The notes beneath the pieces were generated by a model that was not told where the DNA came from, did no database searches, and saw only the letters and a list, made by a program, of their open reading frames with translations. Below are positions 54,258 to 63,860 of a stretch of 64,000 nt of DNA, one piece after another (position 1 is the first letter of the stretch; every line of letters begins with the position of its first letter). Both the position numbers and the translations under genes were made by a program. Source of the DNA: Rhodocytophaga aerolata (GTDB lineage: Bacteria > Bacteroidota > Bacteroidia > Cytophagales > 172606-1); contig NZ_JAUKPO010000024.1 of assembly GCF_030503435.1 (NCBI RefSeq), positions 1 to 64,000 on the forward strand, written 5' to 3'.

Positions 54258-54706
54258 AGGGTGATTGTTTAATAAAATTGTACTTTATTTATGCCTAAGT
54301 AAACTATTCATTAAGATGCTCTATTTTAGAAAGTTTACCTCAGCTATGCATTGCTATCTTATTGTACGCACAAGCGTATAATACAGTTGTTTAAATACAG
54401 TAAATGAAAAAAATAAATGTACTATACACTCTTATATTAAAAATATACAAGCAAATACTAGGCCTTCTTTAAAATTGTACTACTAAAGTTATATTTAATA
54501 TATATACTATAACAGAGTAAATGAGTTTAGCTTACGGAGCAAAATAAGGATACGTGTGAAATTCTATGCAGAAGCCGATATAGCTCTAAACAAGCAACAC
54601 TACCTAAAAAATACAAAAAGGCAGATACCGGCAAGCTGCCTGATTTCTGCCTTTCATATCAGAATGTATAATTTTTTAAATAATTGCCTTATGCCGGTAG
54701 GCTACG
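54258..54706. other. Gene-poor gap with a minus-strand hairpin
   Basis: About 449 AT-rich bases upstream of the CpsB-like gene. A hairpin at 54615-54654 would terminate the amine oxidase gene on the minus strand. A 64-codon plus-strand frame through it is not convincing. Confidence 0.5.
54615..54654 (-). terminator. Terminator hairpin downstream of the second amine oxidase gene
   Basis: On the minus strand AAAGGCAGA pairs with TCTGCCTTT and runs into T residues. A second stem-loop (GGCA-AGC-TGCC) lies inside the loop. Confidence 0.7.
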
Positions 54707-56038
54707 TTATTTTTTCTGGCCTGTCTGTTGGAGAATGTTTCTGGCAGTAGCTATTCCGCTGGCCAGAGCTGCTTCAACCGTACCCATCTCCACACCTTCA
54801 TACAAAGCTTCTCCTGCAAAATATAGGGTATCAGAAACGGGTTCGTTTAGAATTTTTTTTGCTTCCGGAGTTTCAACCGTGGCATAGGAGTAAGCTCCAT
54901 AAGAGAATGGGTCTGTTAGCCAGTTGGTAATGGTTGAGGCCACCAGGTTTTGTTTCAGAAAGGAAATGTCTGTGTTAAATACATAAGCCAGTGATTGTAA
55001 AGCCTGTTCACAAAGTTGATCTTCCGGCATGGCCTGGAGTTGAGCTGCGGTTGGTCCGGCAAGCCATCCGGTTAATACGGGTGCTGGATGCGGTAGTTGT
55101 GTCCACCAGGTAGGCACAGGAGCATCGGAAAATAGAAAACCCAGATTCGGCATTTTTCTTTGCACCTCAGTCTCTCCGGATGTTTCTTCCCAAAAAGATT
55201 CTTTAAACTCCATCAAAAATTTAATAACACCGCCAAACCCAATTTTTCGCGCAGCTTCCAACTTCTCCGGAATTGGCGGTATAATTTGCACTGCCCCAGT
55301 TGTATTTTCCGGCCGTTGCAGCATACCCAGTGGCAAAGTAATAATAACCTGGGAGGCTGTAAACTGTTGCCCTGTGTCTGTTGTAAGGGTTGCCTCTCCG
55401 GCCTTCCATTGAATGGTTTTTACTACACAGGATAAATGAATTGTAGCACCAAAGTGTTTACTTTCCCTTTCCAGAAACCCGGTAAGTTGGCTGTACCCTT
55501 GCGGAAAACGGTATTGGTTGGAATCATCTTCACTAGTCCATTCATTGCGGAGGGCAAACGTACTGGCCCGGCTACTATCGGCTGCATCGTATCCTTCTAC
55601 AAATCCAATTACCGACTGCCGCAAATCGTTATATTTATCATCTCCAAAAAAAGTATCCAGAAATTGCTGAATTGGCATGTCCTCTTTCAGTTCTTTGAGT
55701 TTGGCATAGAGTAGTTCACGGCCTTCAATAAAGTTGTCGTTTTGTTCCAAAGCATGCTGCTGCACTTGCCAGGTAGTGCCTTCCATCAGCTCATAAAAAA
55801 TGCCAGCTTCATTAAGCAACTGAAGGGTTAGTGGTAAGTCGCCATGCACAAATTCTGCTCCGGACTCCATCGGCCTGGAAAACCCGGAAGGGGGATAGAT
55901 GGTGTGGATTCTGCCACCTGTGCGGGACCTCGCCTCCAATAGGGTTACAGATTTACCTGCTTTAGCTAGTTCTCTGGCTGCTGCCAAACCTGCGGCTCCA
56001 GCCCCAATAATGAGTATATCTGACTGTGTTTGTATCAT
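54707..56038 (-). CDS. Flavin monoamine oxidase family protein
   Basis: The 443-residue protein (ATG at 56038) begins directly with the FAD-binding motif DILIIGAGAAGLAAARELAKAG and has the EARSRTGGRIHTIYP loop, a VITLPLGML segment and the C-terminal FAD motif LYFAGEALY. It belongs to the same broad family as the exported oxidase at 43106 but is shorter and has no signal peptide, so it should be cytoplasmic. It probably oxidises a primary or polyamine substrate. An in-frame start 60 bases upstream (56098) adds a non-conserved stretch. Confidence 0.88.
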   Translation of the reverse strand: MIQTQSDILIIGAGAAGLAAARELAKAGKSVTLLEARSRTGGRIHTIYPPSGFSRPMESGAEFVHGDLPLTLQLLNEAGIFYELMEGTTWQVQQHALEQNDNFIEGRELLYAKLKELKEDMPIQQFLDTFFGDDKYNDLRQSVIGFVEGYDAADSSRASTFALRNEWTSEDDSNQYRFPQGYSQLTGFLERESKHFGATIHLSCVVKTIQWKAGEATLTTDTGQQFTASQVIITLPLGMLQRPENTTGAVQIIPPIPEKLEAARKIGFGGVIKFLMEFKESFWEETSGETEVQRKMPNLGFLFSDAPVPTWWTQLPHPAPVLTGWLAGPTAAQLQAMPEDQLCEQALQSLAYVFNTDISFLKQNLVASTITNWLTDPFSYGAYSYATVETPEAKKILNEPVSDTLYFAGEALYEGVEMGTVEAALASGIATARNILQQTGQKK

Positions 56039-56308
56039 GTGTTTTCTGAATATAGGTAATCTATGTTTCTCTGGTTCTTTGACTTTATTGTATAGCACAA
56101 TGACTCTGTTTGTAATAGAATTTCCTGGTTATGGAATTGACTATTTTCCAGAATCACAAAAAAAGATTTGTATTAAAACCGCTTATCTGCCTTTAAGGTT
56201 ATGATAACCCAACCAGGCTTTGTAAATTTACATGGATAGCCTAAATAAGCTGCTGCTAGCCTAAGCAGCTACAGTTTTTACCACTTTTGTAAAGTGCATC
56301 CGTATACT

Positions 56309-56968
56309 ATGACTTTAGACAGGGAAACCCTTGAATTAGCAAAACGAATCTGGAATTACCATCAGCTGCACCAAACCCTGCAACCGGCAGACTGTATTAT
56401 GGTGCTGGGTAGCCACGATACCAGGGTGGCCATACGGGGGGCTGAATTAATTTTAGCCGGTTTCGCACCCGTGGTTGTGTTTTCAGGTGGCCTTGGCCGG
56501 TTAACAGAAGGCGTGTGGAAAGAGACAGAGGCCGATACCTTTGCCAAAATTGCCCTGAACATGGGTGTGCCTAAAGAAAAAATTTTTATTGAAAACCGCT
56601 CTACCAATACCGGCGAAAACATTGCTTTAACCTATGAACTTTTTCTGAAAAACAACCTGGCCGTCAGAAAAATTATATTGGTGCAAAAGCCCTATATGGA
56701 ACGCAGGGCTTATGCTACTTTTTTAAAACAGTGGCCAGGACCTCCGGTTGAAGTAATGGTAACATCCCCCCAGATTCCTTTCGAAGAGTATCCCAATGAG
56801 CATATTTCTATGGAGGAAGTAATTCATATTCTGGTGGGCGACCTGCACCGCATAGACATGTATGCCCGTAGAGGATTTCAGATTCCTCAGTATATTCCTC
56901 CGGATGTATGGGAGGCGTACCATATACTTGTAAAAAAAGGCTTTACCAGTCATCTGGTGGGCGTATAG
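56309..56968 (+). CDS. YdcF/ElyC/SanA-family protein (DUF218)
   Basis: The 219-residue protein has the DUF218 core: ADCIMVLGSHDTRVAIRGAEL at about 27, VVFSGGLGRLT, ETEADTFAKIALNMGVP, ENRSTNTGENIALTYEL and LVQKPYMERRA. Family members have been linked to envelope and vancomycin tolerance, but the biochemical function is unclear. No membrane helix is present, as in YdcF itself. I start at the ATG at 56309; a GTG at 56294 would add five residues. Confidence 0.87.
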   Translation: MTLDRETLELAKRIWNYHQLHQTLQPADCIMVLGSHDTRVAIRGAELILAGFAPVVVFSGGLGRLTEGVWKETEADTFAKIALNMGVPKEKIFIENRSTNTGENIALTYELFLKNNLAVRKIILVQKPYMERRAYATFLKQWPGPPVEVMVTSPQIPFEEYPNEHISMEEVIHILVGDLHRIDMYARRGFQIPQYIPPDVWEAYHILVKKGFTSHLVGV

Positions 56969-57035
56969 CTGGTGTTTTCATTATGCCTACATCTTTCATA
57001 AGCATGAAAGGCAAATAGTAGGTTGCTGCCAGCCT

Positions 57036-58106
57036 TTATATTCTTCCATCTTTCAAGACCAGGCGCAGCGATAATTTTACAATTTCACCCATTGTAGGGC
57101 ATTGCAGAAAATCAGGATTGTTGTAGTGGGCGGCCAGTTCTTTTTTCAAACGTTCGGTATTTTCTGGCGTAGAAATAGTGTCTTCCGACATAATGTCTGT
57201 GATGGCAAAAATGCGGTTTCCGGCAGTATTCAGCCTATTGGCAATCATTACTTTTTCCTCTTTTTGGTATTGTTTCACCGATTCGGGGGTTATTTCATTG
57301 TATCCTAGTTCCAGAATGGGATTGTTTTGCTTGAAATATTGCGGCAAAAACACAGATTTTTTTCCTTCATACGACTGCTGATCAAAATCAATGGCCCGGA
57401 TGCGGTAGTGTACCTCCTCAAAATCGGGTGTAATGAGAATAACAAAGTTGCTGGCATGCATATCGCCCAGCAAACGTACAAAACAACGTTCATTAAACTT
57501 CACAAATTCTTTAGCCAGACGAACTTTGTTCAGGCTGCGGTCGTGCAGGTAATGCTGAATAAACAAATCACCTGGCACACCGGCAATGTGTTCTTCCACC
57601 AATGTGTCGCCAGAAGTAATATAGCTGATCCGGTTGGGAGAAAGAATGTGCTCCAGCTCCAGGCCATACACACGCGAAGCATCTGCTTTTTTGATATAGA
57701 AATAATCAAAGTTATCGTTAATGGAGTTGGTTACTCTTATCCGGAACGGCCTGGTGTTGCCATACACACAAAGGTCTACGCGGTCTACGACCAGATGCTG
57801 GGTAACAGATAAGTCGCCATTGGTTTTTAAGGCTGCGTAAATTACTTTCAGGTGGTAATAGACATCTGCCATGTCGGCCGGGGAATAAAATACGGTTTCC
57901 CAGAGTGTATCCCGGCCGGCTTTGTCATAGAGAGTAATCGAATTATCATACCGGATCAGGTCTTCGTAGTCAATAGGCAGTTTTACTTCCCGCCCGTATT
58001 TTACCAGGTAACTGCGCAGGGCAGGATTAATTTTGTAGACAATTTTCTTTTTGCTGATCAGGGCCATAAACTTTTCCTTACGGGTTGCCAGAAATTTAGC
58101 TGACAA
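57036..58106 (-). CDS. Kinase-like-fold protein of unknown function
   Basis: The 356-residue protein is not a family I can name. A central kinase-like signature is visible: YIKKADASRVYGLELEHIL (Lys139/140 and Glu150/152 as possible ATP-binding residues), then LLGDMHASNF with Asp215, His217 and Asn220, and IRAIDFDQQ with Asp240 and Asp242. This matches the catalytic loop and metal-binding Asp of aminoglycoside phosphotransferase/HipA-type kinases. The N-terminal 100 residues look distinct (ISKKKIVYKINPALRSYLVKYG). A second methionine at residue 14 is an alternative start. It may phosphorylate a protein or small molecule, but the substrate is unknown. It is convergent with the YdcF gene. Confidence 0.6.
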   Translation of the reverse strand: MSAKFLATRKEKFMALISKKKIVYKINPALRSYLVKYGREVKLPIDYEDLIRYDNSITLYDKAGRDTLWETVFYSPADMADVYYHLKVIYAALKTNGDLSVTQHLVVDRVDLCVYGNTRPFRIRVTNSINDNFDYFYIKKADASRVYGLELEHILSPNRISYITSGDTLVEEHIAGVPGDLFIQHYLHDRSLNKVRLAKEFVKFNERCFVRLLGDMHASNFVILITPDFEEVHYRIRAIDFDQQSYEGKKSVFLPQYFKQNNPILELGYNEITPESVKQYQKEEKVMIANRLNTAGNRIFAITDIMSEDTISTPENTERLKKELAAHYNNPDFLQCPTMGEIVKLSLRLVLKDGRI

Positions 58107-58195
58107 GTAAGGAGTTTAAATGATAAGATCAAAAAGCTGCCTGTGCTTACTATATGCTTTTACCCAAGTCTGCTTACAATACAAAATCACAGGTG

Positions 58196-59011
58196 TTACT
58201 TGTCCCAGGCAGGTGCATGGGTAGGATTTACCAGGCGTTTGCCTTGCGCCAGACTAAAAATAGCCTGCATTTCAGCAGGACTTAACTCAAAATCAAAAAT
58301 GTTGAAGTTACTTTGCTGGTGTTTGGCACTGGAGGCTTTGGGAATGGCTGCTACTTCCTGCTGCATAAACCACCGCAGGGTTACTTGTACAGGCGTTTTG
58401 CCATGCGTTTGAGCAATCTTTTGTAAAACCGGATGATCATTCACCTCTCCTTTGGCAATGGGACAATAAGCGGTCAACAGAATTTCATTTGCTTTGCATA
58501 GGTCAATCAGTTTTTGTTGCGATAAAAATGGATGATATTCCACCTGGTTACAGAAAATAGAACCGTATTGCAGTGCTTCTTTTAAGAGGGTAGTAGGGAA
58601 GTTGCTCACGCCCATATGTTTTACTTTTCCTTGTTGTTGCAAAGTTTGCATGGCCCCCAGGGTTTCGCTGAGTGCAATAGCCGGATTAGGCCAATGAATC
58701 AGCAGCAAATCCACATAGTCTGTCTGAAGTTTTTTCAGGCTTTGTTCGCAGGCTTGCACTACGGCTTTTTCAGCGAGATTAGTATACCAGATTTTGGTTG
58801 TCAGGAAAACTTCGTGCCGCGGTATACCGGATGCTCGTATGCCTTCTCCCACAAATTCTTCGTTGCCATACATCTCGGCGGTGTCTATATGCCGGTAGCC
58901 TAAGGTTAATGCTGCCGCTACTGAATCCCGGCAGGCTGGTCCATTTAGTTGCCAGGTACCAAAGCCAAGTGCCGGTACCTGAGCCTGTTGTATAGTTATT
59001 GTCTGTTGCAT
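58196..59011 (-). CDS. Aldo/keto reductase
   Basis: The 271-residue NADPH-dependent reductase has all the AKR catalytic residues: Asp43 (RHIDTAEMYGN), Tyr48, Lys73 (LTTKIW) and the His in LLLIHWPNP near residue 106. The family signatures GVSNFPTTLLKEAL and VEYHPFLSQQKLIDLC are also present, as are IPKASS and the NADPH-contact residues at the C-terminus. It resembles the DkgA/YtbE type (2,5-diketo-gluconate or broad aldehyde reductases). The gene is monocistronic. Confidence 0.93.
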   Translation of the reverse strand: MQQTITIQQAQVPALGFGTWQLNGPACRDSVAAALTLGYRHIDTAEMYGNEEFVGEGIRASGIPRHEVFLTTKIWYTNLAEKAVVQACEQSLKKLQTDYVDLLLIHWPNPAIALSETLGAMQTLQQQGKVKHMGVSNFPTTLLKEALQYGSIFCNQVEYHPFLSQQKLIDLCKANEILLTAYCPIAKGEVNDHPVLQKIAQTHGKTPVQVTLRWFMQQEVAAIPKASSAKHQQSNFNIFDFELSPAEMQAIFSLAQGKRLVNPTHAPAWDK

Positions 59012-59440
59012 GGCTGAATGAAAGAATATGTTTAATAAGTAAAGACTAAAAAAACGGGATGTCTGTAAAAAAAGATTTGTTTTCTTACATAAACTTTCTT
59101 AGGTTAGCATCACAAAGGACTTACCTAGCACCTACCATACCTGAAGAGATAATTATAGAATACTGGTGATTTCTTACCCGCCGGTAATAATGTTATTTGA
59201 ACAAACCACCTAAATTTTTTATTCGCCCATTTCATTACAGGCCATGCAGAGCAGTTTTGTTACTCAAACGCTCTGCAAATTGGGGCCGAAACATACATAT
59301 CCGGTTACGGCAAATTCATTTCAGCCTAATAACCCGGCCTGTTTATTTAGCGTAGAAGAAATATATATCTGATTAGATTTCCTACATCGCAATTTTTGGC
59401 AAAAAATTTGTCGTAATACAACAGTAATAAGAAGCAATCT
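59012..59440. other. Intergenic gap without recognised genes
   Basis: About 429 bases of divergent upstream sequence for the aldo/keto reductase and the hypothetical gene at 59441. No clear promoter box or hairpin stands out. Confidence 0.5.
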
Positions 59441-59884
59441 ATGAACAAAATTGACAATAGAAAATGGACGATCGGCAAGATCGAACGTTCTATAACAGAC
59501 TCTCATAACCTAGAACAATTGGCTAGTACTGAACAGTTTTTGCACCTGTATTATAAGTTTTTTCCATTCGATGCCAGATTCTTTAAACAAGAATGGCTCA
59601 TGGATAAAAGTCTGAAAGCCCGTAAGAGAGAGTTAGTCTTGGTGGATGACATAGACCCTGACACAATTTCCTTCTACGAAGAGAAAATGAGCCTCAGACG
59701 CTTGAACGAATACGTAAAATCATTATCCATTAATGAGTTTGCTGCCGAGTGGACTATTTTGCAGACCCAGCTGGCCGGCGTGGATGTGTTGGATATTAGT
59801 ATGTATCCGGATTTGTGTGAGAAAATAGCCACGTTGAAATCTCCATTAAAATACGCTTATGACAAACAACTACAAGTAGCCTAG
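59441..59884 (+). CDS. Hypothetical protein
   Basis: The 147-residue product has no signal peptide or membrane helix and looks largely helical (NLEQLASTEQFLHLYYKFF, RRLNEYVKSLSINEFAAEW). I recognise no domain. Acidic and aromatic clusters such as LVDDIDPDTISFYEEK might bind a partner. It has its own strong terminator downstream, which supports a real gene. Confidence 0.7.
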   Translation: MNKIDNRKWTIGKIERSITDSHNLEQLASTEQFLHLYYKFFPFDARFFKQEWLMDKSLKARKRELVLVDDIDPDTISFYEEKMSLRRLNEYVKSLSINEFAAEWTILQTQLAGVDVLDISMYPDLCEKIATLKSPLKYAYDKQLQVA

Positions 59885-59930
59885 CCTTCCTGTAAAACAA
59901 TTAGTTGTATTACAAGAAGCACAATCATAC

Positions 59931-59962
59931 AAAAGCACTCTTTATCTGAAGAGTGCTTTTTT
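59931..59962 (+). terminator. Terminator after the hypothetical gene
   Basis: AAAAGCACTCTT and AAGAGTGCTTTT form a perfect twelve-base stem around six bases, ending in a T tract. Confidence 0.95.
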
Positions 59963-60043
59963 GTAACTACCTATTTCTATAAATACCCACCCAAGCCAGA
60001 TCATTTTAACAAGGAATTAACTTTTCCAGCAAACGACTAGCAA

Positions 60044-60580
60044 TTACCAATTCATCCGCTCCCGCAGGGAAGTAATATGGGCAATATGATGGTTGCCATG
60101 CCAGGCATACATACCTGCCACTTCAGTAAGTATGACTATGCCAGATTGTGGATGACGGTAGCTCCGCTGCCAGCTGGTTTCAGAGAGAGCATGCAACAGG
60201 GCAACCCATCGCTTATGTAGATTTTCCAGAAGCATTACCGATACCTCTACCGGAGTATGATAGGTGTCATATAATTCTGCCCAGAGCTGTTCCTCATACG
60301 GTTTTATAGTAGGCACTTGTTCAGTCAGCGCCAGTTTCATGCGTATGTAGGCGTTCATGTGGCTGTCGGGGATGTGGTGAATTACTTGTCTGATTGTCCA
60401 GCCGCCGGGCCGGTAGGGTGTATCTAGTTGCTGGGCTGATAATCCATGGATGGCCTCTTTTAATTTTTGAGGTGCTTGAGCTATTTCTTCTACCCATTGC
60501 TTTCGTATGCTTTCTGTGATCTGGGCAGGTGCAACAAATTTGCCAATAGGGTATTGGAGGGTATAAGTGTCAGTGGTCAT
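60044..60580 (-). CDS. DinB-like bacillithiol transferase/YfiT-family metal-dependent hydrolase
   Basis: The 178-residue protein has the DinB helical bundle and the YfiT/BstA layout: LQYPIGKF and YRPGGWTIRQVIHHIPDSHMNAYIRMK with metal-binding His, and GNHHIAHI near the C-terminus (YAWHGNHH). In Firmicutes such proteins are S-transferases for bacillithiol. Bacteroidota often make bacillithiol, so the role is plausible but not proven. The PaiB-like gene lies upstream in the same direction after a 56-base gap, and they may be co-transcribed. Confidence 0.85.
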   Translation of the reverse strand: MTTDTYTLQYPIGKFVAPAQITESIRKQWVEEIAQAPQKLKEAIHGLSAQQLDTPYRPGGWTIRQVIHHIPDSHMNAYIRMKLALTEQVPTIKPYEEQLWAELYDTYHTPVEVSVMLLENLHKRWVALLHALSETSWQRSYRHPQSGIVILTEVAGMYAWHGNHHIAHITSLRERMNW

Positions 60581-60636
60581 ATACTAAGTTAAGGGGTATA
60601 TCTATGTGAAAACTAAAAATACTGGTTTAAAATCTG

Positions 60637-61275
60637 CTATTTCCGGTAGCCTTGGGAAGCATATAGTTCTTTCATGTGAGCTGCTATCGCTTGGGCAGAA
60701 GCATCGGGTAACTTCTCCAGTTCCTGAATAATGTTGCGGTAGTTCTTTTCGTCCCGGTTCTGGCTCAGTTTAAAGTTGGCTTCCATGCGGGTTATAGCGA
60801 TTTTTATACCTACCAATGCTTTCACTTCTTGTTTATAAAAAGAAGGAGAGAGGGAAGTTATGTTGTATTCATCGGTGTGTTTTCCCTCATAGCTTTCAAT
60901 CTGCTTTTTCAACATCTGATAAAGTTCTTGCTCCTCTTCTATAATTTTTGGCTTGCCATACACATGCACAGCCATATAATTCAAGGTAGGTACATTCATG
61001 TGATCGTACCATCTGGGCGAAATATACGCAGCAGGGCTCTGAAATATAACCAGTACCTCGGTGTCAGCTTGCAAGTGTTTCCACTGGAAATTCGCCTTCG
61101 CCATGTGTGCCGTTAACTCCCAGGTGTTTTCGCCCATAGATTCCAGACTAAAAGGCAAATGAGAAGCCTGTGGTATACCCTGCTGAGCAGTTACTAAGGT
61201 GCCAAACGAATGTGCCCGGATAAAATCCAGTATTTTCTGGGGGTCGGTTTCTTTGTTAGATTTATTGATGTACAT
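60637..61275 (-). CDS. paiB: PaiB-like FMN-binding protein
   Basis: The 212-residue protein is of the PaiB type, an FMN-binding split-barrel fold. It shows DFIRAHSFGTLVTAQQGIPQASHLPF, AAYISPRWYDHMNVPTLNYMAVHVYG and SLSPSFYKQEVKALVGIKIAITRMEANFKLSQNR. In Bacillus PaiB is a transcriptional or metabolic regulator of sporulation and protease genes, though its enzymatic role is unclear. The gene precedes the BstA-like gene. Regulation is not visible in the sequence. Confidence 0.88.
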   Translation of the reverse strand: MYINKSNKETDPQKILDFIRAHSFGTLVTAQQGIPQASHLPFSLESMGENTWELTAHMAKANFQWKHLQADTEVLVIFQSPAAYISPRWYDHMNVPTLNYMAVHVYGKPKIIEEEQELYQMLKKQIESYEGKHTDEYNITSLSPSFYKQEVKALVGIKIAITRMEANFKLSQNRDEKNYRNIIQELEKLPDASAQAIAAHMKELYASQGYRK

Positions 61276-61434
61276 AGGTGTATGTAGAAGAATGCTATTA
61301 GCCCAGGGCAGAAATAATTAACAAGCTAGTGTATACAATTAAAGTGGAATTTACAGGGAATTACCCGGATTTTACATAAACAGTTTATATGAAATACAAA
61401 TATTCCTGTGGGCTTTATGATGCCCGTATATATA

Positions 61435-62868
61435 TTAGTTTGCTTTTACTGCTAGCTGATGCTGCAACAGCTTTTCTAGCTCCCGTACAACGAAATCTAT
61501 ATCTTTCTCTGTGGTATGATAATTAGTGATACAGGCTCTGAACACTTTTTGCGTTTGGCTGGTACTCACAGCCGAAATCCACAGATTTGCTTCCTGATAG
61601 ATCTGATGCAGCATACCAGTAATGGAAACCTCTCTGCTTTCTATAGCACGATGCGTAAAACAAACCACTGGCAATGGAGTGGAATTACTAATTTTCCAGC
61701 CCCGCTCAAGCAGCTGGCGGCGGAAATAATCGCCAAGGCTGGTTTGGTTTTCCAACAGCCGGGAAAAAGCTGACTCTCCGCTTTCGGCCAGTGTCATAAA
61801 AAGTTTCAATCCCATAAAACGCCGGGTCCATTGAAGGGTTGACGTGTAAGGGTCAGAAATGTCCTGTTCACTTTTAGGCATATAATCAGCCCGCACACTA
61901 AACATATGGCTGATAACAGCTTTGTGGCGGCAGAAGAACATACCTGCCCCAAACGAGACAGAAAACCATTTATGGGCATCCATGGTCACAGAGTCGGCCA
62001 GTTCTATTCCTTTGAGTAAGGGTTTTAATTTTTCTGAAAATACAATAGCTCCAGCCCAGGCAGCATCTACATGAAACCAGATATGCTGTTTTTTACATAG
62101 TTCGGCTAATTCCGGCAAAGGATCTATAATGCCGGCTGCTGTGGTTCCGGCGGTGCCTACCACCATAAAGGGCGTACACTGATTTGCGAGATCTTTAGCT
62201 ATCTGTGCCTGCAGTGCGGATACATCCATTTTCAGTTGATCATCTGCAGGAATTACCCGCATAGCATTTGCGCCGATGCCAATATTTTTGCAGATTTTAT
62301 CAAAAGAATTGTGTGCATATTCAGACACATAAAACACCGGCTGGGTACCTAGTTGCATTAATCCTTTCTCTAAATAATGTGGAAAATGAGAAGCCATAGC
62401 AGCCAGCATTGCCGTTAGATTAGCTTCTGAGCCACCAGATGTAAAGCTGGCTGCCAGTTGGGCAGCAGGGAAACCAAGGGTAGTACCTACATAATGTAAG
62501 GTATGGCGTTCTATCTCATTGGCAGCCGGCGCATGCGACCAGGCGGCCAGTTGTGGATTATATAAAGCTACGAGTGTTTCTGCCACAACGGAGGCAAGTG
62601 TCGTAGCCGGATTAAACAAACCCAGGTATCTGGGATGGGTCATTTGCAGGTTCCAGGTACGCATCATCTGTACCACATCTTCCAGTACTACTTCCAGAGG
62701 AACAGGCTCTTTGAATGTATACTGGCTTAAGTGCTGTCGTACGGCAGCAGCTGTAACTGGTATGCCTACGTGTGGGGCTACATTGCCAGATACAATAGCT
62801 GTTACCTCCTGCATTAACGATTGCAAAATAGTATTCAAGTGTGTAAGAGTTTGTACAGATGATTTCAT
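61435..62868 (-). CDS. PLP-dependent group II decarboxylase (aromatic L-amino-acid type)
   Basis: The 477-residue enzyme belongs to the DDC/GAD-like decarboxylases that convert amino acids to amines. The PLP-binding features are SFTSGGSEANL (about 141-151), GTAGTTAAGIIDPL, Asp268 in FHVDAAWAG and the PLP lysine Lys300 in SVTMDAHKWF. The length is typical. The substrate could be tryptophan, tyrosine, DOPA or glutamate; it cannot be told from the motifs. Its amine product would suit the amine oxidases elsewhere in this window, which is a speculation. Confidence 0.9.
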   Translation of the reverse strand: MKSSVQTLTHLNTILQSLMQEVTAIVSGNVAPHVGIPVTAAAVRQHLSQYTFKEPVPLEVVLEDVVQMMRTWNLQMTHPRYLGLFNPATTLASVVAETLVALYNPQLAAWSHAPAANEIERHTLHYVGTTLGFPAAQLAASFTSGGSEANLTAMLAAMASHFPHYLEKGLMQLGTQPVFYVSEYAHNSFDKICKNIGIGANAMRVIPADDQLKMDVSALQAQIAKDLANQCTPFMVVGTAGTTAAGIIDPLPELAELCKKQHIWFHVDAAWAGAIVFSEKLKPLLKGIELADSVTMDAHKWFSVSFGAGMFFCRHKAVISHMFSVRADYMPKSEQDISDPYTSTLQWTRRFMGLKLFMTLAESGESAFSRLLENQTSLGDYFRRQLLERGWKISNSTPLPVVCFTHRAIESREVSITGMLHQIYQEANLWISAVSTSQTQKVFRACITNYHTTEKDIDFVVRELEKLLQHQLAVKAN

Positions 62869-63023
62869 TAATCAAGCGCCAGCCGTTTCAGCTGCTAACC
62901 AACCACTGCAGAAATTGCCAATGCCGACAAAAATTAGTAGCCTTCCAATCCCGTTTTCAAAAGCCTAATAAAAGCAAACGGGTAAAGTAACACCTGATAC
63001 TTGCTACAATAGCACTTGGTTGA

Positions 63024-63860
63024 TTATAAAGGAAGGTGCAATTGCTGGGGTATTCCATAGCTCCGGCGGGGAATAGTGTTTGCTGACAAACTGGTATGGC
63101 TGATGGTATAGACTGGTGTTTCGTAGAAACGGGAAGCTACTACAATTTCTGTGTCTTGCGCATGGGCCGAAAATAGTTCTTTAACTAAGTCTGGGTTGTT
63201 GTTCTCGTGCGACAAATGCGAAAGCAACAAATGGCTCATATAGGGCGGGCGGGATGAGGTAAATAGCTGTAACGCTTGCCTGTTCGACAGATGGCCGTGT
63301 CCGCCCCGGATGCGGCGTTTTAGGTAGATGGGATATTTGCCCTTTTCCAGCATCTCCTCATCATAATTAGCTTCCAGGAAGGCGGCATGGCACTGGCTGA
63401 AATGCCGGATTACGTGCTCACAAGATAAACCAATATCTGTGAACACACCTACTGTGAGATCCTGGTAGGTTACAGTAAAACTATGCGGATCGCTGGCATC
63501 GTGTTTCTTAGGGAATGGCAACACACATAATTCACCTATAAACACCGGCTGATAGGCTTCAAAGGTAAATACCTGCGATTTGGGAAGATATAATCTGGAA
63601 TTGCGCAGGGTCTGGGAGGTAATGTATACTGGCAGCTTGTATTTTTTGGCTACTATTTCTACTCCTCTGATATGGTCTGAATGCTCGTGGGAAATAAACA
63701 CCGCTTTTACTTTATCCATGGACAGGCCAAGCCGTTTCATCCGGATTTCGATCTGGCGGCAACAAATACCTACGTCCACTAAAACAGCTTCTTGTTCATT
63801 GCCAACATAATAACAATTGCCGTTGCTTCCAGAATTTAATGAGGTGATAAATAGCTGCAT
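63024..63860 (-). CDS. YycJ/WalJ-type MBL-fold metallo-hydrolase
   Basis: The 278-residue protein (ATG at 63860; a TTG nine bases earlier is possible) has the metallo-beta-lactamase motif HEHSDH (His58, His60, Asp62, His63), the N-terminal SLNSGSNGNCYYVG and AVLVDVGICCRQIEIRMKRLGL, and a later LSHLSHENN motif. It resembles the YycJ/WalJ family of Firmicutes, which are linked to cell-wall and DNA-repair functions and have 5'-exonuclease activity. Neighbours offer no hint. It is the last gene in the window. Confidence 0.87.
   Translation of the reverse strand: MQLFITSLNSGSNGNCYYVGNEQEAVLVDVGICCRQIEIRMKRLGLSMDKVKAVFISHEHSDHIRGVEIVAKKYKLPVYITSQTLRNSRLYLPKSQVFTFEAYQPVFIGELCVLPFPKKHDASDPHSFTVTYQDLTVGVFTDIGLSCEHVIRHFSQCHAAFLEANYDEEMLEKGKYPIYLKRRIRGGHGHLSNRQALQLFTSSRPPYMSHLLLSHLSHENNNPDLVKELFSAHAQDTEIVVASRFYETPVYTISHTSLSANTIPRRSYGIPQQLHLPL

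Noticed and set aside
54556-54750. 64-codon plus-strand frame upstream of the amine oxidase gene
   Set aside because: It runs through the minus-strand terminator hairpin and into the antisense of the oxidase gene, and its sequence resembles no protein family.
56993-57010. CTTTCAT/ATGAAAG hairpin between the YdcF and kinase-like genes
   Set aside because: The stem is AT-rich with no T tract, so terminator function is not supported.
57327-57812. 161-codon plus-strand frame opposite the kinase-like gene
   Set aside because: It is antisense to the minus-strand gene, which has the conserved catalytic motifs; the plus-strand product has none.
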